A stretch of 64,000 nucleotides of DNA from Microbacterium luteolum (GTDB lineage Bacteria; Actinomycetota; Actinomycetes; Actinomycetales; Microbacteriaceae): the NCBI RefSeq assembly GCF_039533965.1, contig NZ_BAAAUN010000002.1:220320-284319 (forward strand). The letters are read 5' to 3'. Positions 17,277 through 25,823 of this stretch are shown here, piece by piece. Both the position numbers and the translations under genes were made by a program. The notes under the pieces are model-generated. The model did no database searches. It saw only the letters and a program-made list of their open reading frames with translations, and was not told where the DNA came from. Numbering within the stretch: position 1 is the first letter of the stretch; each line of letters starts with the position of its first letter.

Positions 17277-18326
17277 TCAGCGGGCCGCGCCCTTGAGCGA
17301 GGTCGTCACGTCGTCGTAGCTGAAGATGATGCAGTGGACGGTGCGGTCGCGCCACCGCATCCACGAGCTCTTGGTCGGGGTGTACGGATAGAAGTCCAGT
17401 TCGGACTGCTCGTACGAGAGACCGACGAAGCCCTCGAACTCCGCGAGGCACGCGTCCCACGCCAGGTCGTAGAGGGCATCGTCGCCGGGGAAGTCGCCGT
17501 CAGGAACCTGGTGGATGAAGAAGACCTCGTCGGTGTGCGGCTGATCGCAGGGGACGACCGGCAGCTCGAAGATCTCCTCGTCCGGGTCGTACTCGACGAG
17601 GGGCATGCAGTCGCCGACCGCGAGCTCCGCGAAGGGCACCATCTCGGCGCCCTCGATCTCGGAGGGATCGGTCGTCCCCTCCGTCGAGTCATCGGCCGGC
17701 GGACGCTCGCTGGGCGTGGCGACCGGGACGGGATCCGCCCCCACGGTCGAATCGATTCCGAGCGCGAGGAGGGACACTCCGAGCGCAAGGACCGTGCCGA
17801 AGACGGTCACGCCCATGCCCGTGATCCCCGGCCACTTCGCCCCTCGGAGGAAGAGCGAGACGAGAGAGGTCAGGAACCCGAGTCCGAGCACGATCCAGCC
17901 GACGGTCGCGATCGGCGGCACGCACGCGAGAACGACGCCGAGCACCGCGACGGCGAGGCCGATGATTCCGAGCACGGAGATCCTGCGTGCCGGTGCCGGT
18001 GCCGGTGCCGGTGCCGGTGCCGGCGACGGGGCGGCGCCGGGGTATCCCGTCACCGCCGCCGCGGGGTATGCCGGAGCGGATGCCGCACCCGGATACCCGA
18101 CCTGCGCCTGCACGGCGTACGGCGGCACGAACGGCTCAGGCTCGGCGGCGGCGCTCGACGCCACCGCCTCCGGTGCGACAGCTGTGGCGGGCGCCTCGGG
18201 TGCGACAGCTGCGGGCGGCGCCTCCGGTGCGACCTGCGCGGTGCGCACGTGAGCCGTCCACTGCTGCCCGTCCCACCACCGCAGGATTCCGGAACCGTCG
18301 TCGTACCAGCCCGCAGGTGTCGTCAT
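17277..18326 (-). CDS. DUF2510 / septum-formation-domain membrane protein
   Basis: A 349-residue envelope protein. Residues 1-28 (TPAGWYDDGSGILRWWDGQQ) are the DUF2510 repeat that faces the cytoplasm; a long Ala/Pro linker follows, then about three membrane helices (118-195) and an extracytoplasmic domain (240-345) with AVGDCMPL, VPCDQPHTDEVFF and FPGDDALYDLAWDACLAEF, matching the actinobacterial septum-formation family with paired cysteines. AGGAAAG precedes the ATG. The adjacent upstream gene is a partial paralogue, so a tandem duplication with domain exchange at the C-terminus is likely. The exact role is unknown. Confidence 0.82.
   Translation of the reverse strand: MTTPAGWYDDGSGILRWWDGQQWTAHVRTAQVAPEAPPAAVAPEAPATAVAPEAVASSAAAEPEPFVPPYAVQAQVGYPGAASAPAYPAAAVTGYPGAAPSPAPAPAPAPAPARRISVLGIIGLAVAVLGVVLACVPPIATVGWIVLGLGFLTSLVSLFLRGAKWPGITGMGVTVFGTVLALGVSLLALGIDSTVGADPVPVATPSERPPADDSTEGTTDPSEIEGAEMVPFAELAVGDCMPLVEYDPDEEIFELPVVPCDQPHTDEVFFIHQVPDGDFPGDDALYDLAWDACLAEFEGFVGLSYEQSELDFYPYTPTKSSWMRWRDRTVHCIIFSYDDVTTSLKGAAR
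17987..18023. repeat. Hexanucleotide tandem repeat inside the DUF2510 gene
   Basis: About six near-perfect copies of GTGCCG, coding on the minus strand for an alternating Ala-Pro linker. Copy number changes would keep the frame and alter linker length in steps of two residues. Confidence 0.85.
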
Positions 18327-18360
18327 CGATCTTTCCTGTTGTCTTTTCGGCGGTCGGCGA

Positions 18361-19680
18361 TCAGCCGGCCGAGGGCTCCACCGTCACCCGTGCGACCTCC
18401 TGCAGGAGTTCGTCGGTGATGATGATGACGTACGACCCGCTCTGGGCGACGTCGAACGAGACCGTTCCCTGCGTCGTCTGTCCGGCGGGAAGCTCGCTGG
18501 ACTCCAGAGTCGCATCGCCGAAGATGTCGTAGTCGCCCGGGGCACCCTCGGCCGTCTCGATGGAGAAGTAGAGCGGGTTGACGTAGGTCGTGCCGTCGAG
18601 CGTCTTCCATGTCAGATCGACGAGCAGGTAGCCGCCGTTGCTCGGGTCGAAGCCGGAGTCGTTCGTCGGGCTCCAGGTCGCGGAGTTCACCGTCACCTCG
18701 CCGGTGCCGGACATCTGCTGCACGGTCACGGGCTCGCCCATGCGGCCTTCGGCGACATCTGCGGGCGGCGCGCTCTCGTCGGTGCCCTCATCGGTGCCCG
18801 TGTCGGAGGTGGGGATCGGGTCCGGGATCGCGTCCTCGATCTCGTTCGCGAGTGCGAAGAGGAAGACGAAGCCCATGATGAAGGCGACGATCGCGCCGAC
18901 GATGGAGACTCCGAGACCGGTGATGCCCGGCCACTTCTTGCCCTTGAGGAAGAGGGAGATGAGCGACACGATGAAGCCCGCGGCGAGGAGGATCCATGCG
19001 AACGGCAGCGTGAACGGGATGAAGGCGAGGATCAGGCCGAGAGCCGCGAGCCCGAGCCCGACGAGTCCGAGGACCGACATCTTCTTCGGGCCGGTCGGAG
19101 CAGGCGCCGCATACGGCGCAGACGCCGGGTATCCGCCGGCGGCATACGCCCCGGCGGAAGGGTAGGCGCCCCCGCTGGCCGGGTAGGCGCCGGGAGCAGC
19201 AGGATAGGCCGGAGCCGCGGATCCGGGATAGGCCGGTGCTCCGCTCTGCGAGATCGGAGGGACCGGCGGGACCGCCGCGGTCGAACCGGGGTACGGGGCG
19301 CCTCCCAGCGGAGTCGTGGGGGCGGTGGCGCCGGGGGCGGCGAAGGCCGCGGTCTGCGACGCATCATCGGCAGGAGCAGGCGACCAGGCCTGCGGGGGCT
19401 CGGGCGCGACGACTGCCTCCTCGACGGCCTCCGGCGCAGACGTGACGGCTGCGTGGTCGGGCGTCGCCGCGGTCTCGGCGGCGGGGACGTCGGCGGCGGG
19501 GGTCTCATCGACGGTGGGCGCATCGTCGACGGCGGGCGCTTCGGGCTCGGCCGGAACCTCGGGAGCGGCAGCCTCGGGAGCAGCAGGAGCCTCGGGAGCG
19601 AAGTGCTCCGTCCACTGCTGGCCGTCCCACCAGCGCTGGCGTCCGGATCCGTCGTCGTACCAACCGGCAGGTGTCGTCAT
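18361..19680 (-). CDS. DUF2510 membrane protein with C-terminal DUF4352-like domain
   Basis: A 439-residue paralogue of the downstream gene. It opens with the same DUF2510 motif (TPAGWYDDGSGRQRWWDGQQ), has an Ala/Pro/Gly/Tyr-rich linker with AYPASGGAYPSAGAY-type repeats to about residue 215, three membrane helices (215-300) closely like those of its neighbour (LKGKKWPGITGLGVSIVG), and ends in an Ig-like DUF4352 domain (YLLVDLTWKTLDGTTYVNPL). The ATG at 19680 follows a GAGGGGG ribosome binding site. The two genes share N-terminal and membrane parts but differ outside the membrane, so they probably expose different domains on the cell surface. Confidence 0.82.
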   Translation of the reverse strand: MTTPAGWYDDGSGRQRWWDGQQWTEHFAPEAPAAPEAAAPEVPAEPEAPAVDDAPTVDETPAADVPAAETAATPDHAAVTSAPEAVEEAVVAPEPPQAWSPAPADDASQTAAFAAPGATAPTTPLGGAPYPGSTAAVPPVPPISQSGAPAYPGSAAPAYPAAPGAYPASGGAYPSAGAYAAGGYPASAPYAAPAPTGPKKMSVLGLVGLGLAALGLILAFIPFTLPFAWILLAAGFIVSLISLFLKGKKWPGITGLGVSIVGAIVAFIMGFVFLFALANEIEDAIPDPIPTSDTGTDEGTDESAPPADVAEGRMGEPVTVQQMSGTGEVTVNSATWSPTNDSGFDPSNGGYLLVDLTWKTLDGTTYVNPLYFSIETAEGAPGDYDIFGDATLESSELPAGQTTQGTVSFDVAQSGSYVIIITDELLQEVARVTVEPSAG

Positions 19681-19841
19681 GGTGTCCCCCTCGAAGTCCT
19701 CGGCGCGCGGAATCGCGTGTATCGCCACTCCATGTATAGCAGTGGAGGACGACGTCGATCAGGCCGACATCGTGCGGACGTTTCCGGATGGCAGCGTCCG
19801 CCGCGCGGGGTGTCGCTCGCGGCATGCCGAGAGGCGGCGCT

Positions 19842-19847
19842 TAGGCT
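19842..19847 (+). promoter_or_regulatory. -10 box of ftsEX
   Basis: TAGGCT nine bases before the ftsE ATG. Confidence 0.4.
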
Positions 19848-19856
19848 CGTAGCGCC

Positions 19857-20954
19857 ATGATTCGGTTCGAGAACGTCACGAAACACTACCGCGGGACGTC
19901 GAAGCCCGCGCTGTCCGGTGTCGACTTCGAAGTGCAGCGCGGGGAGTTCGTCTTCCTCGTCGGCGCCTCGGGTTCCGGCAAGTCCTCCTGTCTGAGGTTG
20001 ATCCTGCGCGAGGACGTGCCCACATCGGGCCGCGTCGCCGTGCTCGGGCGCGATCTGCGTTCCCTTGCCAACGGGAAGGTGCCCTACTTCCGGCGTCACA
20101 TCGGCTCGGTGTTCCAGGACTTCCGGCTCCTCCCGTCGAAGACGGTGTACCAGAACGTGGCGTTCACGCTGCAGGTGACCGGTTCTTCGCGCGGCTTCAT
20201 CCAGCAGGCGGTTCCCGAGGCGCTCGCCCTCGTCGGGCTCGACGGCAAGCAGAAGCGGATGCCGCATGAGCTGTCCGGCGGTGAGCAGCAGCGCGTCGCG
20301 ATCGCCCGTGCTCTCGTCAACCGGCCGCAGGTGCTGCTCGCCGATGAGCCCACCGGAAACCTCGACCCGGGGACCTCGGTCGACATCATGCAGCTGCTCG
20401 CCCGCATCAACGCCGGCGGCACCACCGTGCTGATGGCCACGCACGAGGCCGGCTTCGTCGACGCGATGCAGCGTCGCGTGATCGAGCTCAGCGACGGCGA
20501 GATGGTGCGCGACGAGGTGCACGGCGGTTACGGCGACACCTCGAACATCCCGCGGCTCGTGCCGGAGGAGGTGCGCGGCGCCGCGGCGGCCGCCGCTCTG
20601 ACGGCCGTGCAGGAGGTGCAGCGGCAGACCGCCGACCTCTCCGTGGTCCGCGCCGCTCTCGCCGAGGAGCTCGACGCGCAGCGCAAGGCCGCGGCATCCG
20701 CTCCGGCCCCCGTCGCGCAGACCGCACCCGCCTTCACCCGGCCGACGGAACCCGGAGCGCAGAAGGCGGATGCCGTGGCCCCCGTCCCCTCGGACGAGGC
20801 GCGACGCGCACCGGTCGAGGAGCAGACGCCGGCCCCCGTCGGTCCGCGCACGCACCCGATCGTCCTCCCGCAGGTCGACGTCGCAGAGCTCGGCGTCGCC
20901 GATCGCCTCGGCCTGTCCGACGACGATGCCGAGGAAGTGGGCCCGACCTCATGA
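19857..20954 (+). CDS. ftsE: Cell division ATP-binding protein FtsE with long C-terminal tail
   Basis: ABC ATPase of the FtsEX complex that activates peptidoglycan hydrolysis at the septum. The ATPase core spans residues 1-225: Walker [10 protein letters not shown] at 36-44, Q-loop VFQDFRLL near 85, signature LSGGEQQR near 139, Walker [13 protein letters not shown] near 159, and switch His in THEAGF. Typical FtsE proteins end near residue 230. Here an extra 135 residues, rich in Ala, Pro and Glu, follow and end in [20 protein letters not shown]. It overlaps ftsX by ATGA. Confidence 0.95.
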   Translation: MIRFENVTKHYRGTSKPALSGVDFEVQRGEFVFLVGASGSGKSSCLRLILREDVPTSGRVAVLGRDLRSLANGKVPYFRRHIGSVFQDFRLLPSKTVYQNVAFTLQVTGSSRGFIQQAVPEALALVGLDGKQKRMPHELSGGEQQRVAIARALVNRPQVLLADEPTGNLDPGTSVDIMQLLARINAGGTTVLMATHEAGFVDAMQRRVIELSDGEMVRDEVHGGYGDTSNIPRLVPEEVRGAAAAAALTAVQEVQRQTADLSVVRAALAEELDAQRKAAASAPAPVAQTAPAFTRPTEPGAQKADAVAPVPSDEARRAPVEEQTPAPVGPRTHPIVLPQVDVAELGVADRLGLSDDDAEEVGPTS

Positions 20955-21865
20955 GAATCGGTCTGATCCTCACCGAGGCCCTGGGCGGCCTGCGGCGCAA
21001 CATCTCCATGGTGATCTCCGTCGTGCTCGTCACGTTCGTGTCGCTGACCTTCGTCGGCGCGGCGATCCTGATGCAGTCGCAGATCGGCGTCATGCGCGGC
21101 TACTGGGCGGAGCGCGCCCAGGTCGCGGTGTACATGTGCTCGGCGGTCTCCGAAGCGGACACGTGCATCGACGGCACGGCCAGCGAAGAGCAGGTCGAGG
21201 CCGTCCGCGCGCAGCTGGAAGGCGAGGCCCTCGCTCCGCTGATCAGCTCGATGACCTTCGACACCAGGGAAGAGACGTACCAGAAGCTCGTCGACCAGCT
21301 CGGCGCTGATCAGGCGAGCGTGCTGACGCCCGACCAGGCGTTCGAGGTGTTCTTCGTCACGATGAAGGACCCCGGCCAGTCGCAGGTGCTCGCCGAAGCC
21401 TTCAGCGGCCAGGCGGGAGTCGAGCAGGTGCAGGACCAGCTCCAGTACCTCGAACCGCTCTTCTCCGCGCTGACCGTCGCGACCTACATCGCGGTCGGCA
21501 TCGCTGTGCTGATGCTCATCGCGGCGACGCTGCTGATCGGCACGACGATCCGATTGTCGGCGTATGCGCGGCGGAAGGAGATCGGCATCATGCGCCTCGT
21601 CGGCGCCTCGAACCGCTTCATCCAGACGCCGTTCGTGCTTGAGGGCGTGTTCGCCGCCTTCCTCGGTTCCGCACTCGCCAGTGCGGCGGTGGTGGCCGGC
21701 GTGCACTTCGGCGTGAACGGGTATCTGCGCGGGCGCGTGCCCTTCATCACGACGTGGATCACGATGGGGGACGCCGCGCTGGTGGTGCCCGTCCTGATCG
21801 GCATCGGCGTGATCCTCGCCGCGCTCTCGGCCGGCTTCGCGATCCGTCGCTGGCTGCGCACCTGA
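20951..21865 (+). CDS. ftsX: Cell division protein FtsX (permease-like)
   Basis: Membrane partner of FtsE, 304 residues. The protein has TM1 at residues 22-45, a large extracytoplasmic loop (46-165) carrying a Cys pair (MCSAVSEADTC), and three further helices ending in a short basic tail (RRWLRT). RRKEIGIMRLVGASNRFI near residue 208 is the conserved FtsX coupling segment. It is translationally coupled to ftsE, and smpB follows after its own promoter. Confidence 0.95.
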   Translation: MRIGLILTEALGGLRRNISMVISVVLVTFVSLTFVGAAILMQSQIGVMRGYWAERAQVAVYMCSAVSEADTCIDGTASEEQVEAVRAQLEGEALAPLISSMTFDTREETYQKLVDQLGADQASVLTPDQAFEVFFVTMKDPGQSQVLAEAFSGQAGVEQVQDQLQYLEPLFSALTVATYIAVGIAVLMLIAATLLIGTTIRLSAYARRKEIGIMRLVGASNRFIQTPFVLEGVFAAFLGSALASAAVVAGVHFGVNGYLRGRVPFITTWITMGDAALVVPVLIGIGVILAALSAGFAIRRWLRT

Positions 21866-21883
21866 CGCCTCCTGCACCTGATG

Positions 21884-21889
21884 TAGGCT
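21884..21889 (+). promoter_or_regulatory. -10 box of smpB
   Basis: TAGGCT 33 bases before the smpB ATG, which in contrast to most genes here leaves a short leader with an AGGAG ribosome binding site. Confidence 0.4.
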
Positions 21890-21922
21890 GGTGGGCTGGC
21901 CACAACAGAGAGCAGGAGCATC

Positions 21923-22399
21923 ATGCCCAGGGAACGCGGGGAGAAGGTCGTCGCGACCAATCGTCGCGCACGTCACGACTACAACATCGAGAAGTCGTAC
22001 GAGGCGGGAATGGTGCTCACCGGCACCGAGGTCAAGTCGCTGCGCCAGGGGCGCGCCAACCTCAGTGACGGCTACGCGTTCGTGAAGGGCAACGAGGTGT
22101 TCCTCGACTCCGTGCACATCCCGGAGTACTCGCAGGGGCACTGGACCAACCACTCCGCGAAGCGCATCCGCAAGCTGCTGCTGCATCGCGCGGAGATCGA
22201 GAAGATCGCCCACGCCGTCTCGGCCGGCGGCTACACGCTGATCCCGCTGAAGCTCTACTTCTCCGACGGTCGCGCCAAGGTCGAGATCGCTCTCGCCAAG
22301 GGCAAGCGCGAGTTCGACAAGCGGCAGACCCTGCGCGAGCGTCAGGACACGCGCGAGGCCGACCGGGCCATGCGTCTGCGCAACCGCGTCGGCGAGTAG
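21923..22399 (+). CDS. smpB: SsrA-binding protein
   Basis: Binds tmRNA and brings it to stalled ribosomes for trans-translation. The protein is 158 residues with the standard core (NRRARHDYNIEKSYEAGMVL, GTEVKSLRQGRANLSDGYAF, HSAKRIRKLLLHR) and basic C-terminal tail (DTREADRAMRLRNR). AGGAG precedes the ATG. In many genomes the tmRNA gene ssrA lies next to smpB; no tmRNA is visible in the 26 bases before the convergent peptidase gene. Confidence 0.97.
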   Translation: MPRERGEKVVATNRRARHDYNIEKSYEAGMVLTGTEVKSLRQGRANLSDGYAFVKGNEVFLDSVHIPEYSQGHWTNHSAKRIRKLLLHRAEIEKIAHAVSAGGYTLIPLKLYFSDGRAKVEIALAKGKREFDKRQTLRERQDTREADRAMRLRNRVGE

Positions 22400-22425
22400 T
22401 CGAGCGCCTCAGACGGCCCCGCGCT

Positions 22426-24291
22426 TCAGAGGCTCGGGGTGAAGGCGAACACCCGCCCAAGGAACGCCAGTTCGCGTTCCAGCGCGTTCACGATGGTCGT
22501 CCCGCTGCGGAACCCGTGCCCTTCGCCGGGATAGACGACGTATTCGTGATCGATGCCGTTGGCGGCGAGTGCGTCGCGGATCGCCTCCGACTGCGCGGGC
22601 GGCACCACGCGGTCGTCTCCGCCCTGCATCAGCATCACGGGAACGTCGATGCGTTCCGCGTGCGTGAGGGGTGAACGCTCGATGTAGAGAGCTTCGGCCT
22701 CCGGAAGCGGGCCGACGAGTCCGGTGATGTAGTGCTCCTCGAAGCCGTGCGAGTGCTCCGCGAGCATCCGGAGGTCCGCGACGCCGTAGCGGCTGATCCC
22801 GGCGGCGAACGTGCCTCCGCGCACCAGCGCCGAGAGGACGGTCCAGCCCCCTGCCGAGCTTCCGCGGATCGCGATGCGCGAGGGATCGGCGAGACCCGCG
22901 TCCGCGAGGCCCCGCGCGGCGGCGATCACGTCGTCGACGTCGACGACGCCCCACTGCCCGTGCAGGCGGTCGCGGTAGGCGCGACCGTAGCCGGTGGAGC
23001 CTCCGTAGTTGACGTCGAGCACGCCGATGCCGCGGCTCGTGTAGAAGGCGATCGCGGCGGACGCGGCGCCGGTGACGTGCGCCGTCGGACCCCCGTGCAC
23101 GAAGACCACGTACGGAGGCAGCTCTCCCGCCGGCGCCGCGGCCTCGGGGTTGGCCGGCGCGTATGCGAACGCGTGCACCGGGCCATGGGCTCCCTCCACG
23201 AGGATCGGTGCGGCCGGCGGCATCCAGGCCGTGTCGACCGGTTCTCCGCCCGTCACGGCGACCGTCTCGCCGGAGTCCAGGTCGACGCACCAGACGCCGG
23301 GCGTCGTCGTCGAGCTGTTGCCGGAGAGCAGCACGCGCGAGCCGGACACGTCGTCGACGCTCACATGGCCGTCGCAGGGGACATCGAGTGTGCGGGTGGT
23401 GCCGTCAGCGGCGATCTCGACGACCTCATCGCGGCCGTTCGTACGCACGGCGACGATGCGGCCGTCGTCGAGGGGCTGGTACCAGCGGTTGCCGAGCACC
23501 CAGAGGCCGTAGCCGGTGTCGGCGTCGCTCGAAGTGATCGCCTCCGGAGTGTTCACACGCGCCAGCGGGTCCAGGGACAGACGCTGCAACTGCCAGCGGC
23601 CGGTCGGGTCGTCGGCGTAGAGCAGCTCGGTGTCGCTGAGCCATTCGGGCTGGAGGGCGGCGGTGGTCGAGACCGATGCGAACGACTGGTTCTCGATCGT
23701 CGTGACCGACAGGAGTGCACTCTCCCACGGCATCCGCACCCCGCTCCACTCGACCCACGCGATCCGTGCCCCATCGGGGGAGAGAGCGGGATGCACGAAG
23801 AACGCACTGCCCTGCACCAGGACGCCGATCGCCGTCGGATCGTCCGCCGCAGACCCGTCCGTCGGGATCTCCACGATCCCGCGGATCTGCGGATCTCCCC
23901 GAAGGTCCTCCCGCACGGCGAGAAGGCGCCCCTGCTGCAGGCTGAGCCCACCGTGCGATGGCCCCGCGGCGGTGAGCGGCATCGGCGCTGCACCGGGCAC
24001 GAGCCGGTACACGCGCTGGTCGCCCGCGTCGACGAAGTACAGCGTGCCATCGGCATCCGCCGTCCAGGCACCGCCCCCGTACTCGTGCACGCGCGACCGC
24101 GCACTCCACGGCGCGGGGAGGATCACCGCGCCGCTCGAGCTGCGGACGGTCACGCGCCCTCCCTCGGCAGGGACCGACTCGCCCCACCAGATCTCCGAGC
24201 CGACGAACCGTGCGCCGTCGATGCGAGGAGCGGATGCCGCGACGGATGCGGCGGAGAAGGGGGAAGGCCAGGAACCGTACGGTGACGACAT
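22426..24291 (-). CDS. S9 family prolyl oligopeptidase-like serine peptidase
   Basis: Cytoplasmic oligopeptidase of the dipeptidyl/acylaminoacyl-peptidase group, 621 residues with no signal peptide. Residues 1-370 form a beta-propeller-like N-terminal region; the C-terminal alpha/beta hydrolase has Ser479 in RGSSAGGW, Asp560 in MQGGDDRVVP and His592 in GEGHGF. It cleaves short peptides; the specificity is not readable. It starts with ATG six bases after TAGGCT, in the leaderless arrangement. Confidence 0.92.
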   Translation of the reverse strand: MSSPYGSWPSPFSAASVAASAPRIDGARFVGSEIWWGESVPAEGGRVTVRSSSGAVILPAPWSARSRVHEYGGGAWTADADGTLYFVDAGDQRVYRLVPGAAPMPLTAAGPSHGGLSLQQGRLLAVREDLRGDPQIRGIVEIPTDGSAADDPTAIGVLVQGSAFFVHPALSPDGARIAWVEWSGVRMPWESALLSVTTIENQSFASVSTTAALQPEWLSDTELLYADDPTGRWQLQRLSLDPLARVNTPEAITSSDADTGYGLWVLGNRWYQPLDDGRIVAVRTNGRDEVVEIAADGTTRTLDVPCDGHVSVDDVSGSRVLLSGNSSTTTPGVWCVDLDSGETVAVTGGEPVDTAWMPPAAPILVEGAHGPVHAFAYAPANPEAAAPAGELPPYVVFVHGGPTAHVTGAASAAIAFYTSRGIGVLDVNYGGSTGYGRAYRDRLHGQWGVVDVDDVIAAARGLADAGLADPSRIAIRGSSAGGWTVLSALVRGGTFAAGISRYGVADLRMLAEHSHGFEEHYITGLVGPLPEAEALYIERSPLTHAERIDVPVMLMQGGDDRVVPPAQSEAIRDALAANGIDHEYVVYPGEGHGFRSGTTIVNALERELAFLGRVFAFTPSL

Positions 24292-24297
24292 GTTTCG

Positions 24298-24303
24298 AGC
24301 CTA
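24298..24303 (-). promoter_or_regulatory. -10 box of the S9 peptidase gene, leaderless type
   Basis: TAGGCT on the minus strand, six bases before the peptidase ATG. Confidence 0.5.
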
Positions 24304-24356
24304 GGCGGCATGCGCTGCGGCGCGTGAGCTGTGCATGTCCGGGCACGCTGTGAAAG

Positions 24357-24396
24357 CGAAAGCCGCCCTTCTGAACGTCCAGGAGGGCGGCTTTCG
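24357..24396 (-). terminator. Terminator of lexA
   Basis: A 17-bp stem with one G-T pair (24357-24373 and 24380-24396) closed by a six-base loop. On the minus strand it is followed by CTTTC, a weak U-rich tail. It lies 36 bases after the lexA stop and before the peptidase promoter. Confidence 0.8.
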
Positions 24397-24432
24397 TGGT
24401 CGTGATCGACGGATGCCGGTCGGCCATGCCGG

Positions 24433-25119
24433 TCAGACCGCGCGGAGCACCGCCACGACCTTGCCGAGCACGGTGGCCTCGTCGCCGAGGATGGGCTCGA
24501 ACGCGGAGTTGCGGGGGAGCAGCCAGGTGTGCCCGTCGCGGCGGCGGAAGGTCTTCACCGTCGCCTCGTCGTCGAGCATGGCGGCGACGATCTCGCCGTT
24601 CTCCGCGCTGTTCTGCGCGCGGATGACGACCCAGTCGCCGTCGCAGATCGCCGCATCGATCATCGACTCGCCGGAGACCTTGAGCATGAAGAGGTCGCCC
24701 TTGCCCACGAGCTGGCGGGGGAGAGGGAAGATCTCCTCGACCTGCTGCTCCGCGGTGATGGGTACGCCCGCCGCGATCCGGCCGACGAGGGGGACGAGTG
24801 CGGCGTCACCGACGGGCGTGGCCACGTCTGCCGGGTTCTCGCCGCTCGTGCCGGGAAGGTCGATCAGCACCTCCATCGCGCGGGTCTTGCCGGGGTCGCG
24901 GCGCAGGTAGCCGCTCAGCTCGAGCTGACCGAGCTGGTGGGTCACGCTCGAGAGCGACTTGAGCCCGACCGCGTCGCCGATCTCGCGCATGCTCGGCGGG
25001 TAGCCGTGGTGGGCGATGGAGGTCTGGATGACCTCGAGGATCGCCATCTGCTTCGGGCTGAGGCTCTTCCGACGGCGCGTCCGAGGAGCCTCCTGCTCCG
25101 GGGCTGAGTTCTCGCTCAT
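24433..25119 (-). CDS. lexA: LexA repressor / SOS response protease
   Basis: Represses DNA-damage genes and self-cleaves when RecA filaments form. The 228-residue protein has a winged-helix domain (about 20-85, [20 protein letters not shown] and [16 protein letters not shown]), the Ala117-Gly118 cleavage site in GRIAAGVPI, and the catalytic dyad Ser152 (VSGESM) and Lys189 (DEATVKTF). GAAGGAG precedes the ATG. It is divergent from a LysM gene, an arrangement also seen for lexA-chiZ in mycobacteria, and two degenerate SOS-box-like sites lie between them. Confidence 0.97.
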   Translation of the reverse strand: MSENSAPEQEAPRTRRRKSLSPKQMAILEVIQTSIAHHGYPPSMREIGDAVGLKSLSSVTHQLGQLELSGYLRRDPGKTRAMEVLIDLPGTSGENPADVATPVGDAALVPLVGRIAAGVPITAEQQVEEIFPLPRQLVGKGDLFMLKVSGESMIDAAICDGDWVVIRAQNSAENGEIVAAMLDDEATVKTFRRRDGHTWLLPRNSAFEPILGDEATVLGKVVAVLRAV

Positions 25120-25217
25120 GATGCTCCTTCAGTACGCGATCCGACGTTCCTCTTCGAATGTCGGAGGCCCGTGGTGGGGTGTTCTTATCGAAACCGTATC
25201 CGAGTATCGGGCTGATC

Positions 25218-25233
25218 TGGAAGATCTGTTCGA
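25218..25233 (-). promoter_or_regulatory. Candidate LexA box (lexA-proximal)
   Basis: Read on the minus strand, TCGAACAGATCTTCCA matches the mycobacterial SOS consensus TCGAAC-N4-GTTCGA in 10 of 12 fixed positions. It lies about 100 bases before the lexA start, consistent with autoregulation. Confidence 0.4.
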
Positions 25234-25272
25234 GCGTGTCGGAAGATTCGGGGATCCGATTTCGAAGAACAG

Positions 25273-25302
25273 TTGACAGATGTTCGAACTCGAAGATATC
25301 TT
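25273..25302 (+). promoter_or_regulatory. Promoter of the LysM gene
   Basis: TTGACA at 25273-25278 and TATCTT at 25297-25302, 18 bases apart, pointing to the LysM gene about 105 bases downstream. The -10 region is covered by the palindrome at 25290-25305. Confidence 0.5.
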
Positions 25303-25305
25303 CGG
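25290..25305 (+). promoter_or_regulatory. Palindromic operator, candidate LexA box of the LysM gene
   Basis: TCGAAGATATCTTCGG contains a perfect 14-bp palindrome (25291-25304) and matches the SOS consensus in 9 of 12 fixed positions. It overlaps the -10 box, where a repressor would block transcription. Confidence 0.4.
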
Positions 25306-25407
25306 AACGTAGCTTCGCATTCACGGCTCCCGGCCGAGACGCGAATGCGAACGCTACGCCAACTTCACCGCCGGCCCAGCCGACGGGGACAGGGTAAGGA
25401 GCCCGAC

Positions 25408-25788
25408 ATGAGCAGCATCAGCATCAGCACCGCAGCGGTCATCCCGGCACGTCCGGCGACGCGGTCGCGGTTGCGACTGACCGCTCGTGGCCGTGGCGTC
25501 CTGCTGGCCGTCGCCGCGGTTCCGCTCGCGATCGGCATCGCGGTCGCAGCGATCAGTGGTGGTAGCGCCATCGCCGCGAGCGACGACACCGCAGGCAGCT
25601 TCGGCACGGCCGACTTCCAGACGGTGACGGTCCTCCCGGGCGATACGCTCTGGTCGATCGCGAACACGGTCGCCCCGACCGCCGACCCGCGCGATGTGAT
25701 CGGCGAGATCAGCCGGCTCAACATGCTGCGCGGTGGAGCACTGCAGATCGGCCAGGAGCTCGCGATCCCGGCGCAGTACGCGGACTGA
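25408..25788 (+). CDS. LysM-domain membrane-anchored protein, ChiZ/YneA-like
   Basis: A 126-residue protein with a basic N-terminus, one membrane segment (residues 30-57, GVLLAVAAVPLAIGIAVAAI), and an extracytoplasmic LysM peptidoglycan-binding domain (about 72-120, TVLPGDTLWSIANTV). In mycobacteria (chiZ), Bacillus (yneA) and Corynebacterium (divS), short membrane or LysM proteins divergent from lexA inhibit division during SOS. Position and architecture suggest the same role here; that is inference. AAGGAG lies nine bases before the ATG. Confidence 0.85.
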   Translation: MSSISISTAAVIPARPATRSRLRLTARGRGVLLAVAAVPLAIGIAVAAISGGSAIAASDDTAGSFGTADFQTVTVLPGDTLWSIANTVAPTADPRDVIGEISRLNMLRGGALQIGQELAIPAQYAD

Positions 25789-25811
25789 CGTCACGCGGTG
25801 GGCACGCGGCC

Positions 25812-25817
25812 TAGCAT
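25812..25817 (+). promoter_or_regulatory. -10 box of hisC, leaderless type
   Basis: TAGCAT six bases before the GTG start of hisC. Confidence 0.5.
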
Positions 25818-25823
25818 GGAAGG

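Noticed and set aside
22400..22425. ssrA (tmRNA) next to smpB
   Set aside because: Only 26 bases lie between smpB and the convergent gene, and no tmRNA acceptor or tag sequence is visible nearby.
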